Shown: one piece after another, positions 27,384 to 36,132 of the stretch
How the letters are laid out: every line of letters starts with the position of its first letter
Position numbering within the stretch: the first letter of the stretch is position 1
Origin: Streptomyces sp. P9-A4
GTDB taxonomy: Bacteria; Actinomycetota; Actinomycetes; Streptomycetales; Streptomycetaceae
Length of the DNA stretch: 64,000 bases
Direction of reading: 5' to 3'
Assembly (NCBI RefSeq): GCF_036634195.1
Contig: NZ_JAZIFY010000001.1
Coordinates: forward strand, 3,792,501 to 3,856,500
Position numbers and translations under genes: made by a program
The notes under the pieces: model-generated
What the model saw: the letters and a program-made list of their open reading frames with translations, nothing else
The model's database searches: none
What the model was told of the DNA's origin: nothing

Positions 27384-27848
27384 TCAGCGGGTCAGGCGGC
27401 TCATCCACGGGGTGAGCGAGACGCCGGGGACGAGTTCCTTGTAGGTCTCGTCGCCGGGCAGCGGGACGATCAGCCACCAGCCGGGCGGGAAGAAACGGCC
27501 CTTCACATGGGCCAGGCCGCTGTGGAGGGAACGGACGAACGCGGGGACCGCGTCGCGGGGCACGTCCTCGAACGCGATGCCTTCCACGACGATCCTGGCG
27601 TCGTCCTCCGGGAAGATCTGAACCGTGACCGAGGGGGAGCCGCCCAGCTCCACGTACGCCTCGTGCGGCAGCGAACCGTCCGCGTCGAGGACGGCGAACG
27701 CGCCGGACGAGGTGCGCCGGGACGTCTGGTCCGCGCCGATGTCGTCGGTCACCGTCATCTCCAGCTCGAACTCCTGGGCGATCTCACGGATCGCGACGAC
27801 GGCGGCTTCGGTGCTGGGCAGGTGCGGGTGTGCCATGGGGGCGATCAT
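27384..27848 (-). CDS. Conserved hypothetical protein
   Basis: A soluble protein of about 154 residues with an alpha/beta pattern (EAYVELGGSPSVTVQIFPED, FFPPGWWLIVPLPGDETY). I do not recognise the domain. Either the ATG at 27848, two bases past the kptA stop codon, or the one at 27836 (MAHPHLPS) could be used; neither has a clear ribosome binding site. The tight spacing suggests co-transcription with kptA. Confidence 0.6.
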   Translation of the reverse strand: MIAPMAHPHLPSTEAAVVAIREIAQEFELEMTVTDDIGADQTSRRTSSGAFAVLDADGSLPHEAYVELGGSPSVTVQIFPEDDARIVVEGIAFEDVPRDAVPAFVRSLHSGLAHVKGRFFPPGWWLIVPLPGDETYKELVPGVSLTPWMSRLTR

Positions 27849-27851
27849 GCC

Positions 27852-28421
27852 TCAGCCGGGAAAGCGCAGGTACTCCGGCGGTACGGCATCGGCCAGCCAG
27901 ACGCCGTTGGCGCTGACGCGGAACACGTGTCCGGCCCGGTGCATGGCTCCGGCGTCGACGCTGAGCACCACCGGCCGGCCCCGGCGCGCACCGACCCGGG
28001 TCGCGGTCTCCCGGTCGGGGGAGAGGTGCACGTGGTGGCGGGCCATGGGGCGCAACCCCTCCGCCCGGATCGCGGGGAGCAGGGCGGCGACCGTACCGTG
28101 GTAGAGGTACGCGGGCGGTTCCGCGGCCGGCAGGTCCAGGTCCACCGCGATGGTGTGGCCCTGGCTGGCCCGGATGCGGGTGCCCTCGATCGCGAAGCGC
28201 TTCTTGTCGTTGGTCGCGACGACGTGGTCGAGTTCCTCGCGGGTGATCACGAAGCCGTTGCGTGCGGTGGCCTGGAGCAGCGCCTCGATCTCGGTCCAGC
28301 CGTGGGCGTCGAGGACGAGGCCGATGCGCTCCGGCTGGTGGCGCAGGTGCTTGGAGAGGTACTTCGAGACCTTCACCGTGCGGCGCTCGTCCGGCGGTTG
28401 TCGTCGTGCGGTTCCATTCAT
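27852..28421 (-). CDS. kptA: RNA 2'-phosphotransferase (Tpt1/KptA family)
   Basis: A 189-residue member of the Tpt1/KptA family, which moves an RNA 2'-phosphate to NAD+ to give ADP-ribose 1'',2''-cyclic phosphate. It carries the conserved SKYLSKHLRHQPE start, the LYHGT segment and RHHVHLSPD. The native substrate in bacteria, which lack 2'-phosphate tRNA splicing, is unsettled; RNA repair or NAD+-linked modification has been proposed. The start at 28421 (MNGTARRQPP) is preferred. The region upstream, towards the MerR gene, holds three DnaA-box-like sites. Confidence 0.87.
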   Translation of the reverse strand: MNGTARRQPPDERRTVKVSKYLSKHLRHQPERIGLVLDAHGWTEIEALLQATARNGFVITREELDHVVATNDKKRFAIEGTRIRASQGHTIAVDLDLPAAEPPAYLYHGTVAALLPAIRAEGLRPMARHHVHLSPDRETATRVGARRGRPVVLSVDAGAMHRAGHVFRVSANGVWLADAVPPEYLRFPG

Positions 28422-28477
28422 TGCGTCAGGATGCCGGAGCGCGGTTTTCCGGGGCCATCGATTTCCGCTGGGATGTT

Positions 28478-28531
28478 TGATCCACAGCCAAAGCGACTTA
28501 TCCACAGGCGAGTTGACGATTCTGTGGACAA
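28478..28531. other. Cluster of three DnaA-box-like sites
   Basis: Three 9-mers lie within 54 bases of non-coding DNA. They are TGATCCACA (28478-28486, one mismatch), TTATCCACA (28498-28506, perfect for the E. coli consensus) and TGTGGACAA (28523-28531), which read on the minus strand is TTGTCCACA, the preferred Streptomyces box. They lie between kptA and the MerR-type gene, where they could also affect kptA transcription. Confidence 0.7.
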
Positions 28532-28544
28532 CAGGGCAGTGTTT

Positions 28545-29495
28545 TCAGGTGGATTGAGTAACTTCGCCACCGATTGAGCGATTTGCGGAAAGCGCGTCCA
28601 ATGTTCTTTTGTGGACCTCTCGTTCCGTGGCGGCGGCGACGAAGGCCGCGACGCCCTCCGGACCCACCAGACCCTGAACCGCCCTTATCGTTCCGGCCGG
28701 AAGGGTCACCGGGCGCGGCTCGTCGTCCTTCACGGCCGGTGCCTCGGGCGGCGCCAGATGCAGCTGGAGATGCCGGGTCGCCAACAGGCGCATGGCCCGA
28801 GCCAGTTCGGCGTCCACCGTCTGCTGGGCGAGCGGCCGGAGCCGCCGCACCATCGTCGCCGCCTCGGCCGCGTCCGTGTCCGTCGGGGGGCGGTGCTCCA
28901 GATAGCGCGCGAAGACGTACTCGGTGGTGAACTCCAGGAAACGGGACGCTATGTGCTCCACCTGGTCCCGAAGTTCCCTCAGATGCCCGGTGATTGCCGC
29001 GAGCGGCACCCCGGCCGCGTACAACTCGGCCGCCACCGCGAGTTCCTGGGGACTCGGTACGAGGTACTCCTCGCCCTCCCGGCCCGGGAGCCGCTCCAGT
29101 ACGCCGAGCTCGACGGCCTCCAGGATGGCCGCCTCGTCCGGTGTGCCGCCGAAGCGGGCGTCCAGCTCCTCGCGGGAGATCCGGTCCGCCTCCTCGTCCG
29201 TCCACGGCCCGTGCACCTCCGCGACGAGGCCCAGCACCCCGCCGAGGCCCCGGCCGGTGTCCCAGGCCTCCAGGAGTTCCTTGATCGAGGCCAGGGTGTA
29301 GCCCCGGTCGAGGAGGTCGGCGATCTGCCGGAGCCGCGCCAGGTGCGCGTCCCCGTACACGTTCGACCTGCCCCGCCGCTCCGGGCGGGGCAGCAGCCCG
29401 CGGTCCTGGTAGGCGCGGATCGTCCGGACCGTGGCCCCGCTGTGATGGGCGAGATCCTCGATCCGGTACTCCGGCTGTGCTGACTGCTCGGACAA
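28545..29495 (-). CDS. MerR-family transcriptional regulator
   Basis: A regulator of about 316 residues with an N-terminal MerR winged helix (YRIEDLAHHSGATVRTIRAY, then GLLPRPERRGRSNVYGDAHL). A long C-terminal region (about 90-316) lacks the cysteine cluster of metal-sensing MerR proteins, so a small-molecule or protein signal is more likely. The TTG at 29495 (MSEQSAQPEYR) is preferred because GGGAG sits five bases before it; a GTG at 29507 would add four residues. Its target is unknown. Confidence 0.82.
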   Translation of the reverse strand: MSEQSAQPEYRIEDLAHHSGATVRTIRAYQDRGLLPRPERRGRSNVYGDAHLARLRQIADLLDRGYTLASIKELLEAWDTGRGLGGVLGLVAEVHGPWTDEEADRISREELDARFGGTPDEAAILEAVELGVLERLPGREGEEYLVPSPQELAVAAELYAAGVPLAAITGHLRELRDQVEHIASRFLEFTTEYVFARYLEHRPPTDTDAAEAATMVRRLRPLAQQTVDAELARAMRLLATRHLQLHLAPPEAPAVKDDEPRPVTLPAGTIRAVQGLVGPEGVAAFVAAATEREVHKRTLDALSANRSIGGEVTQST

Positions 29496-29618
29496 AACCG
29501 CTCCCACCGACCGCTCGCTCCACCCCGCCGCCGCGAGGCCCCTCCTGCAAGGGATCGTACGACCGCCGCCCCCGACCCGGCCCCGCGCGGGTCGGACGGC
29601 CCGCGCCGGTCCCCCTCG

Positions 29619-31433
29619 CTACGCCGGCGGCTGCCACCGTGCGAACGCCCGCAGTACTCCCGGGCTCAGCCGGGAGATGAAGTGCGCGCTCCGGGCCTCG
29701 GGGGTCACCGGGACCACCGCGCGGTCGTGCAGAACCGCACCCAGGATCGCGTCCGCGACCTTCTCCGGCGGATAGTTCCGCAGGCCGTACAGCCGGGACG
29801 CCTTCCGCTGGCGCCGCTTCTCCTCCGCCTCGTCCGTGACTCCCGCGAACCGCGCGGTCGACGTGATGTTGGTGTTGACGATGCCGGGGCAGATCGCGGA
29901 CACCCCGATGCCCTGGCCGGCCAGTTCCGCGCGCAGGCACTCGCTGAGCATCAGCACCGCCGCCTTCGACGTGCTGTACGCGGGCAGCGCGCGGGACGGC
30001 TGGAACGCGGCGGCGGACGCGGTGTTCACGATGTGACCGCCCTGGCCGCGCGCGGTCATCTGGGCGCCGAAGACCCGGCACCCGTGGATCACACCCCACA
30101 GGTTGACGTCGAGGACCCGCTTCCACTCCTCGCTCGTCGTGTCGAAGAAGGAACCGGTGAGCCCGATGCCCGCGTTGTTGACGAGGACATCGACGATCCC
30201 GTACTCGCTCGCCACCTTGGCGGCCAACTTCTCCATCGCCTGCTCGTCGGCGACGTCGACGGTCTCGCCCCAGGCCTCGGGCGCACCGATCAGCCGCGCC
30301 ATCTCGGCCGTGCGGACCGCGCCCTCGGCGTCCCGGTCGACGGCCACCACCCGGGCGCCGGCCTCCGCGAAGGCGAAGGCCGTGGCCCGCCCGATGCCGC
30401 TGGCCGCCCCGGTCACCAGCACCAGCCGGCCGCCGAACCGCTCCGCGTACTCCGGCTTCACCCCGCTCTTCGCCACCGTCTCCGCGACCGGCTTCGGCGC
30501 CCTCGTCGACGGTTCCTCGTTGGCCCGGACGAAGTCGCCGATCCAGGCGGAGAGCTGGTCGGGACGGGTGCGGGGCACCCAGTGCTTGGCGGGGATCGTG
30601 CGCCGGGTCAGGTCCGGCACCCAGCTGCCCAGGTCGTCGTAGAGCCGCTCGGAGAGGAACGCGTCCCCGGTCGGGGTGATCAGCTGCACGGGCGCGTGCG
30701 CGTACGCGTCGGCGCGCGGTCTGCCGAGACGCGCGCGGACGTTGTCCCGGTAGAGCCAGGCGCCGTTCGCCGCGTCGCTCGGCAGCGAGGGCGTCGGGTA
30801 GTCACCGGCGGGGACCTTCTCGACGCGCTCCAGGATCTTCGGCCAGCGCTTCCCGAGCGGCCCGCGCCAGGCGAGCTCCGGCAGGACGGGCGTGTGCAGC
30901 ATGTACACGTACCAGGACTTGGCGCCCTGGCCCAGGAGCTGGCCGACCCGGCGCGGAGTGGGCCGGGTCATCCGCCGCTTGATCCAGTGCCCGAAGTGGT
31001 CGAGGGAGGGGCCGGACATCGAGGTGAAGGACGCGATCCGGCCCTCGGTGCGCGCGACCGTGACGAACTCCCAGGACTGCACGGAGCCCCAGTCGTGGCC
31101 GACCAGGTGGACCGGCCGGTCAGGGCTGACGGCGTCGGCGACCGCCAGGAAGTCGTCCGTCAGCTTCTCCAGGGTGAAGCCGCCGCGCAGCGGGGCCGGC
31201 GCCGTGGACCGACCGTGGCCCCGGACGTCGTACAGCACCACGTGGAAGTCCTCGGCGAGGCGGCCCGCCACCTCCGACCACACCTCCTTGGAGTCCGGGT
31301 AGCCGTGGACGAGGAGGACGGTGGGCCGGTCCGGCTCGCCGAGCTCGGCGACGCACAGCTCGATCCCGCCCGTCCGTACCCAGCGCTCCCGCGCCCCCTT
31401 GAGCCCCGCCGTCGGACCGTTGAGCCCCGCCAT
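29619..31433 (-). CDS. Fused alpha/beta-hydrolase and short-chain dehydrogenase
   Basis: Two catalytic domains form one 604-residue chain. The N-terminal part (about 10-285) is an alpha/beta hydrolase close to epoxide hydrolases and haloalkane dehalogenases: HGYPDS oxyanion region and Asp114 as nucleophile in VGHDWGS. The C-terminal part (about 330-600) is a classical SDR with VTGAASGIGRATA for NAD(P), the NNAG motif, and Tyr-x3-Lys in AYSTSKAA. The fusion suggests sequential hydrolysis and oxidation of one substrate; the substrate is unknown. Its ATG overlaps the stop of the upstream M24 gene. Confidence 0.87.
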   Translation of the reverse strand: MAGLNGPTAGLKGARERWVRTGGIELCVAELGEPDRPTVLLVHGYPDSKEVWSEVAGRLAEDFHVVLYDVRGHGRSTAPAPLRGGFTLEKLTDDFLAVADAVSPDRPVHLVGHDWGSVQSWEFVTVARTEGRIASFTSMSGPSLDHFGHWIKRRMTRPTPRRVGQLLGQGAKSWYVYMLHTPVLPELAWRGPLGKRWPKILERVEKVPAGDYPTPSLPSDAANGAWLYRDNVRARLGRPRADAYAHAPVQLITPTGDAFLSERLYDDLGSWVPDLTRRTIPAKHWVPRTRPDQLSAWIGDFVRANEEPSTRAPKPVAETVAKSGVKPEYAERFGGRLVLVTGAASGIGRATAFAFAEAGARVVAVDRDAEGAVRTAEMARLIGAPEAWGETVDVADEQAMEKLAAKVASEYGIVDVLVNNAGIGLTGSFFDTTSEEWKRVLDVNLWGVIHGCRVFGAQMTARGQGGHIVNTASAAAFQPSRALPAYSTSKAAVLMLSECLRAELAGQGIGVSAICPGIVNTNITSTARFAGVTDEAEEKRRQRKASRLYGLRNYPPEKVADAILGAVLHDRAVVPVTPEARSAHFISRLSPGVLRAFARWQPPA

Positions 31434-32278
31434 CAGACCGCCCTCTCGTTCCAGCGCCGCACGTGCGGCAGATCGTCGTCCAGCCAGAACGCGCTCTGCT
31501 CGGGGTCCCGGGAGTCGGTGACGACCAGGATCTCCTCGAACTTCGCGCCCGTACCCCGGAATCCGAGGTGCGGCTCGACCGCCCACAGGCCCGGCTGCGG
31601 CTCGTGGTCGGAGAACGTGTACGGCGACCAGAGCGGCGACCAGCCGTCCCGGTGCCCGTGCAGGGCGTCGCTCGCGAGGCCCTTGAGCGCCTGGGTGCCG
31701 AAGCCGAAGAGCGTCGGCGACCAGCGGCGCTCCCTCACCCGGTCGATCTTGTGGGCTATGACCCCGAAGGGATAGGCCCGGTGCCGGTTCGCGTACCCCT
31801 GGCGGACCATGAGCCGGTCGACGTCCTGGTAGATCTCGCGGAGCGTACGGCGCTCGCGCACCTCGCGCAGGATCAGTTCGCGGTGGTCCCGGAGGTCGGC
31901 GAGCAGCTTGTCGTGCAGGGGGTTGAGGCCCAGGCAGCCGCTGTAGCCGATGTCGGCCGTGTGCCCCTTGTGGACCGGGGCCATGTCGAGGATGAACGGC
32001 ATCCCCGCTTCCAGGCGCTTGGTGGTCGGGAAGAACTGCAGAGGGATCTTGAAGTCGACGAAGGCCGTGCGGTCGCCGAACCAGGCGAAGGGCCGGTGGA
32101 ACCAGTCCCGCACCCCTCGCTCGTACAGCCACTCCCGCTGCATCCGGGCGGCCTCGCGCTCGGTCACCCCCGGCCTGAGCTGTGCCGCGACGGCCTCGGC
32201 GCACTCGTAGGCGAGGCGCTGCGTCTCTCTGAACCCCCGCAGCTCCGCGGAGAGTTCCCCTGTCACTGCTGAGGCCAT
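31433..32278 (-). CDS. M24-family metallopeptidase-like protein
   Basis: A 281-residue protein with the pita-bread fold of the M24 family (methionine aminopeptidase, Xaa-Pro peptidase, creatinase). Metal-ligand candidates are Asp98 (FILDMAP), Asp109 (GHTADIGYS), a later His, and Glu in AVEPHLGF. Such proteins may be peptidases or non-peptidase hydrolases. It starts at 32278 (MASAVTGELS), and an upstream in-frame start at 32368 looks unlikely. It is translationally coupled by a four-base overlap to the hydrolase-SDR fusion, so the two probably act together. Confidence 0.83.
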   Translation of the reverse strand: MASAVTGELSAELRGFRETQRLAYECAEAVAAQLRPGVTEREAARMQREWLYERGVRDWFHRPFAWFGDRTAFVDFKIPLQFFPTTKRLEAGMPFILDMAPVHKGHTADIGYSGCLGLNPLHDKLLADLRDHRELILREVRERRTLREIYQDVDRLMVRQGYANRHRAYPFGVIAHKIDRVRERRWSPTLFGFGTQALKGLASDALHGHRDGWSPLWSPYTFSDHEPQPGLWAVEPHLGFRGTGAKFEEILVVTDSRDPEQSAFWLDDDLPHVRRWNERAV

Positions 32279-32557
32279 GCCACCCGCCGTCCCGTGTGAG
32301 CGCCCGATTGCGCTACGCGTCCGTAACTTGACACCGATGAATGTGACAATGCCCGGCGGCTGCGTCAAGGGGTCGGACCGGGCCCTGTGGAAAACCGCCC
32401 GCCCCCGTCCCGGAGGCCCGGGGAACCCGCCGTCCCGAAAACCCCGGGAAAAAGACTTTCGTCGCGACCTCCCCTACTGGCTTGTACTCCTCTGGTCGGA
32501 GAAGGATCGAGCCGTTGGGCTGACGACCGCTGTGGCGCACGCCACTACCTTCGAAGC

Positions 32558-33538
32558 GTGACTGTGATCGCGACCGAAAGCCTCAGCAAGCGGTTCCCCC
32601 GGGTGACCGCGCTTGACCGGCTCTCCCTGGACATCGGGCCCGGTGTGACCGGACTCGTGGGTGCCAACGGAGCCGGCAAGTCCACCATGATCAAGATCCT
32701 GCTCGGACTCTCCCCCGCCACGGAGGGCCGCGCCGAGGTCCTGGGCCTGGACGTGCGGACGTCCGGCGCCGAGATCCGTGAGCGCGTGGGATACATGCCC
32801 GAGCACGACTGCCTCCCACCGGACGTCTCGGCCACCGAGTTCGTCGTCCACATGGCGCGGATGTCCGGGCTGCCCGCGACCGCCGCGCGCGAGCGGACCG
32901 CCGACACCCTGCGCCACGTCGGTCTGTACGAGGAGCGGTACCGCCCCATGGGCGGCTACTCGACGGGCATGAAGCAGCGGGTGAAGCTCGCCCAGGCCCT
33001 GGTCCACGACCCGAAGCTGGTCCTCCTCGACGAACCGACGAACGGCCTGGACCCGGTCGGGCGCGACGAGATGCTGGGACTGATCCGCCGGGTCTGGACC
33101 GACTTCGGCATCTCCGTCCTCGTCACCTCCCACCTCCTCGGTGAGCTGGAGCGGACCTGCGACCACGTCGTCGTCATCGACGGCGGACGGCTCCTCCGCT
33201 CCAGCTCCACCAGCGAGTTCACCCGCAGCACCACGACGCTCGCGGTCGAGGTCACCGATTCCGACACCCACCCCGACGGCACGGCGGCGCTCCGCGCGGC
33301 CCTCTCCGCCGCGGGTGTCGTCCTCCACGCGGGCGTGGAGGACGGTCTGCCCGGCGCCGGTCACATCCTGCTCCTGGATGCGCCCGGCGAGGAGACGTAC
33401 GACCTGGTGCGGGACACCGTCTCGGACCTCGGTCTCGGTCTCGTCCGCATGGAGCAGCGCCGCCACCACATCGCCGAGGTCTTCAAGCCGGAAGCCGCCG
33501 AGGCGTCCCCGCAGCACGAGGAGGTGCCGGCCCGATGA
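32558..33538 (+). CDS. ABC transporter ATP-binding protein
   Basis: A 326-residue ATPase with Walker A GANGAGKST, Walker B LVLLDEPTNGLD, an H-loop in TSHLL, and a signature region GGYSTGMKQR in place of LSGGQ, as is common in CcmA/DrrA-type exporters. A C-terminal extension (about 215-326) is typical of this group. The GTG at 32558 lies six bases after a TACCTT -10-like element with no ribosome binding site, so a leaderless transcript is plausible. It is the first of four tightly linked genes for an exporter; the cargo is unknown. Confidence 0.88.
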   Translation: MTVIATESLSKRFPRVTALDRLSLDIGPGVTGLVGANGAGKSTMIKILLGLSPATEGRAEVLGLDVRTSGAEIRERVGYMPEHDCLPPDVSATEFVVHMARMSGLPATAARERTADTLRHVGLYEERYRPMGGYSTGMKQRVKLAQALVHDPKLVLLDEPTNGLDPVGRDEMLGLIRRVWTDFGISVLVTSHLLGELERTCDHVVVIDGGRLLRSSSTSEFTRSTTTLAVEVTDSDTHPDGTAALRAALSAAGVVLHAGVEDGLPGAGHILLLDAPGEETYDLVRDTVSDLGLGLVRMEQRRHHIAEVFKPEAAEASPQHEEVPAR

Positions 33539-34446
33539 GCACACAGACCCCCCAGCCCTCCCAGGCCGCTCCCGACACGACCCGGATCCACAACATCGGC
33601 TACCGGTCGTACGACGGCCCGCGCCTGGGCCGGTCGTACGCGCGCAGGTCGCTGTTCTCGCAGTCCCTGCGCGGCGCGTACGGCCTGGGCCGCAGCGCCA
33701 AGTCGAAGGTGCTGCCGATGCTGCTCTTCGGCGTGATGTGCATCCCGGCGCTGATCTTCGTCGCGATCGCGGTCTTCACCAAGCAGTCCAAGCTGTCGAT
33801 CGAGTACACGCAGTACGCGGTCTTCCTCCAGGTCGTCATCGGCATCTACCTGGCCTCGCAGGCCCCGCAGTCGGTCTCCCGCGACCTCCGGTTCAGAACC
33901 GTGCCGCTGTACTTCTCCCGCCCGATCGAGCGCGCGGACTACGTCCTCGCCAAGTACGGCGCGATGGCGTCGGCGCTGTTCATCCTCACGGCCGTCCCGC
34001 TGCTGATCATGTGGATCGGCTCGATGCTCGCCAAGATGGACTTCGCCGAGCAGGCCAAGATGTTCGGCCAGGGGCTCGTCTCCGTGGCCCTGCTCTCGCT
34101 GCTCTTCGCCGGCGTCGGCCTGGTCATGGCCGCGCTGACCCCGCGCCGCGGCTTCGGCGTCGCCGCCGTGATCGGCGTGCTGACCATCTCGTACGGTGCG
34201 GTCTCGACGCTCATGGGCATCGCCTACACCACGGAGAACAAGGGCGCCATCGAGTGGCTCGGCCTGTTCTCCCCGATCAGCCTCATCGACGGCGTGCAGA
34301 CCGCCTTCCTGGGCGCACCGCCCATGTTCCCCGAGCTCGGGGGACCGGGTGCCGGTGTCGGCATGGTCTATCTGCTGGTCGTCCTCGCGCTCATCGCCGC
34401 CTCGTACGGCATCCTGATGCGCCGCTACCGAAAGGTCGGGCTGTGA
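33535..34446 (+). CDS. ABC transporter permease
   Basis: A 303-residue membrane protein of the ABC-2 type with about six helices between residues 55 and 300, beginning after a soluble N-terminus that includes IHNIGYRSYDG. The ATG overlaps the upstream ATPase stop by four bases, and its own stop overlaps the next ATPase gene, so expression is coupled. It likely pairs with one or both ATPases of the operon to form an exporter. Confidence 0.87.
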   Translation: MSTQTPQPSQAAPDTTRIHNIGYRSYDGPRLGRSYARRSLFSQSLRGAYGLGRSAKSKVLPMLLFGVMCIPALIFVAIAVFTKQSKLSIEYTQYAVFLQVVIGIYLASQAPQSVSRDLRFRTVPLYFSRPIERADYVLAKYGAMASALFILTAVPLLIMWIGSMLAKMDFAEQAKMFGQGLVSVALLSLLFAGVGLVMAALTPRRGFGVAAVIGVLTISYGAVSTLMGIAYTTENKGAIEWLGLFSPISLIDGVQTAFLGAPPMFPELGGPGAGVGMVYLLVVLALIAASYGILMRRYRKVGL

Positions 34447-35354
34447 CAACGCTCCACATCGACCACGTCTCCCGCTGGTTCGGGAACGTCGTGGCCGTGA
34501 ACGACATCACGATGACGGTGGGTCCGGGCGTCACCGGCCTCCTCGGCCCGAACGGCGCCGGGAAGTCGACCCTCATCAACATGATGGGCGGCTTCCTCGA
34601 CCCCTCCACCGGCGCCGTCACCCTCGACGGTCAGACGATCTGGGGGAACGAGTCGGTCTACCGCCAGATCGGTGTCGTGCCCGAGCGGGAGGCGATGTAC
34701 GACTTCCTGACCGGCCGCGAGTTCGTCCTGGCCAACGCGGAGCTGCAGGGCCTCGGCGCCAAGGAGGCCCAGCAGGCCCTGGCCACGGTCGAGATGGAGT
34801 ACGCCCAGGACCGCAAGATCTCCACGTACAGCAAGGGCATGCGGCAGCGCGTGAAGATGGCCTCGGCCCTCGTCCACGAGCCGTCGGTGCTGCTGCTCGA
34901 CGAGCCGTTCAACGGCATGGACCCGCGCCAGCGCATGCAGCTGATGGAGCTGCTGCGGCGGATGGGCGCGGAGGGCCGCACGGTCCTGTTCTCCTCGCAC
35001 ATCCTGGAGGAGGTCGAGCAGCTGGCCTCCCACATCGAGGTGATCGTGGCCGGACGGCACGCGGCCTCCGGTGACTTCCGCAAGATCCGCCGGCTGATGA
35101 CGGACCGGCCGCACCGCTACCTGGTCCGCTCCAGCGACGACCGGGCGCTCGCCGCCGCGCTGATCGCCGACCCGTCCACGGCCGGCATCGAGGTCGACCA
35201 CGCGGAGGGCGGCCTGCGCGTGCAGGCGGTGGACTTCGGGCGGTTCACGGAACTGCTGCCGAAGGTCGCGCGCGAGCGGGGGATCCGTCTCCTGACGGTC
35301 TCGCCCTCGGACGAGTCCCTCGAATCGGTCTTCTCATACCTCGTCGCGGCCTGA
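34443..35354 (+). CDS. ABC transporter ATP-binding protein, second
   Basis: This second ATPase of 303 residues has Walker A GPNGAGKST, signature-like STYSKGMRQR, Walker B VLLLDEPFNGMD and H-loop SSHILEEVEQ. It is a paralogue of the first ATPase in the same operon and shares the divergent signature sequence. It starts with GTG overlapping the permease stop codon (GTGA) and is followed 14 bases later by the second permease. Confidence 0.88.
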   Translation: MTTLHIDHVSRWFGNVVAVNDITMTVGPGVTGLLGPNGAGKSTLINMMGGFLDPSTGAVTLDGQTIWGNESVYRQIGVVPEREAMYDFLTGREFVLANAELQGLGAKEAQQALATVEMEYAQDRKISTYSKGMRQRVKMASALVHEPSVLLLDEPFNGMDPRQRMQLMELLRRMGAEGRTVLFSSHILEEVEQLASHIEVIVAGRHAASGDFRKIRRLMTDRPHRYLVRSSDDRALAAALIADPSTAGIEVDHAEGGLRVQAVDFGRFTELLPKVARERGIRLLTVSPSDESLESVFSYLVAA

Positions 35355-35368
35355 AAGGAGCCTGACCG

Positions 35369-36088
35369 ATGTACAACCCCACAGTCGCCCGGCTCACCTA
35401 CCGGGCCCTCCTCGGCCGCCGCAGGGCGCTGATCCTCTTCCTGCTGCCCGGCATGCTGCTGCTCATCTCGGCGGCGATCCGCCTCCTCAGCGGCGCCGAC
35501 GACCAGGCCGCGGCCGACGTCCTCGGCGGTTTCGCACTGGCCACGATGGTGCCACTGATCGGCGTGATCGCCGGTACGGGCGCGATCGGGCCCGAGATCG
35601 ACGACGGCTCGATCGTCTATCTGCTGTCGAAGCCGGTGAAAAGGCACACGATCATCTTCACCAAGCTGATCGTGGCCATCGCGGTCACGATGGTCTTCTC
35701 GGCGGTCCCGACGTTCATCGCCGGGTTCATCCTCAACGGCAACGGCCAGCAGGTGGCCGTGGCCTACACGGTGGCGGCGCTGGTGGCCTCCATCGCGTAC
35801 AGCGCGCTGTTCCTGCTGCTCGGCACGATCAGCCGCCACGCGGTGGTCATCGGCCTGGTCTACGCCCTGGTGTGGGAGGCCCTGTTCGGCTCCCTGATCG
35901 ACGGCGCCAGGACCCTGAGCGTGCAGCAGTGGGCGCTCGCCCTGGCGCAGAAGGTCACGGGCGACGGCCTGGTCACCTCCGAGGTCGGCCTCACGACGGC
36001 GGTGGTGCTCCTGGTGGCGGTCACGGTCGTGGCGACCTGGTTCGCCGGCTACAAGCTCAGCAAGCTGGCCCTGGCGGGCGAGGAGTAG
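35369..36088 (+). CDS. ABC transporter permease, second
   Basis: A 239-residue membrane protein with six predicted helices, beginning MYNPTVARLTYRALLGRRRA, which fits ABC-2 permeases (GSIVYLLSKPVKRHTIIFTKL). It is the last gene of the four-gene exporter operon. AAAGGAGCC precedes the ATG. A perfect 16-bp terminator hairpin follows within ten bases of the stop. Confidence 0.86.
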   Translation: MYNPTVARLTYRALLGRRRALILFLLPGMLLLISAAIRLLSGADDQAAADVLGGFALATMVPLIGVIAGTGAIGPEIDDGSIVYLLSKPVKRHTIIFTKLIVAIAVTMVFSAVPTFIAGFILNGNGQQVAVAYTVAALVASIAYSALFLLLGTISRHAVVIGLVYALVWEALFGSLIDGARTLSVQQWALALAQKVTGDGLVTSEVGLTTAVVLLVAVTVVATWFAGYKLSKLALAGEE

Positions 36089-36094
36089 CGGGCG

Positions 36095-36130
36095 GGAAGG
36101 AGAGGGGGCGGTCCCGCCCCCTCTCCTTCC
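36095..36130. terminator. Strong bidirectional terminator
   Basis: A 16-bp perfect stem, GGAAGGAGAGGGGGCG (36095-36110) with its complement at 36115-36130, has a four-base loop. It sits between the converging ABC operon and the MFS gene and can terminate both. Confidence 0.9.
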
Positions 36131-36132
36131 GC

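Noticed and set aside
28610..28618. A further DnaA-like site, TGTGGACCT, inside the MerR-type gene
   Set aside because: It has two mismatches on the minus strand (AGGTCCACA) and is within coding sequence, so it was not counted in the cluster.
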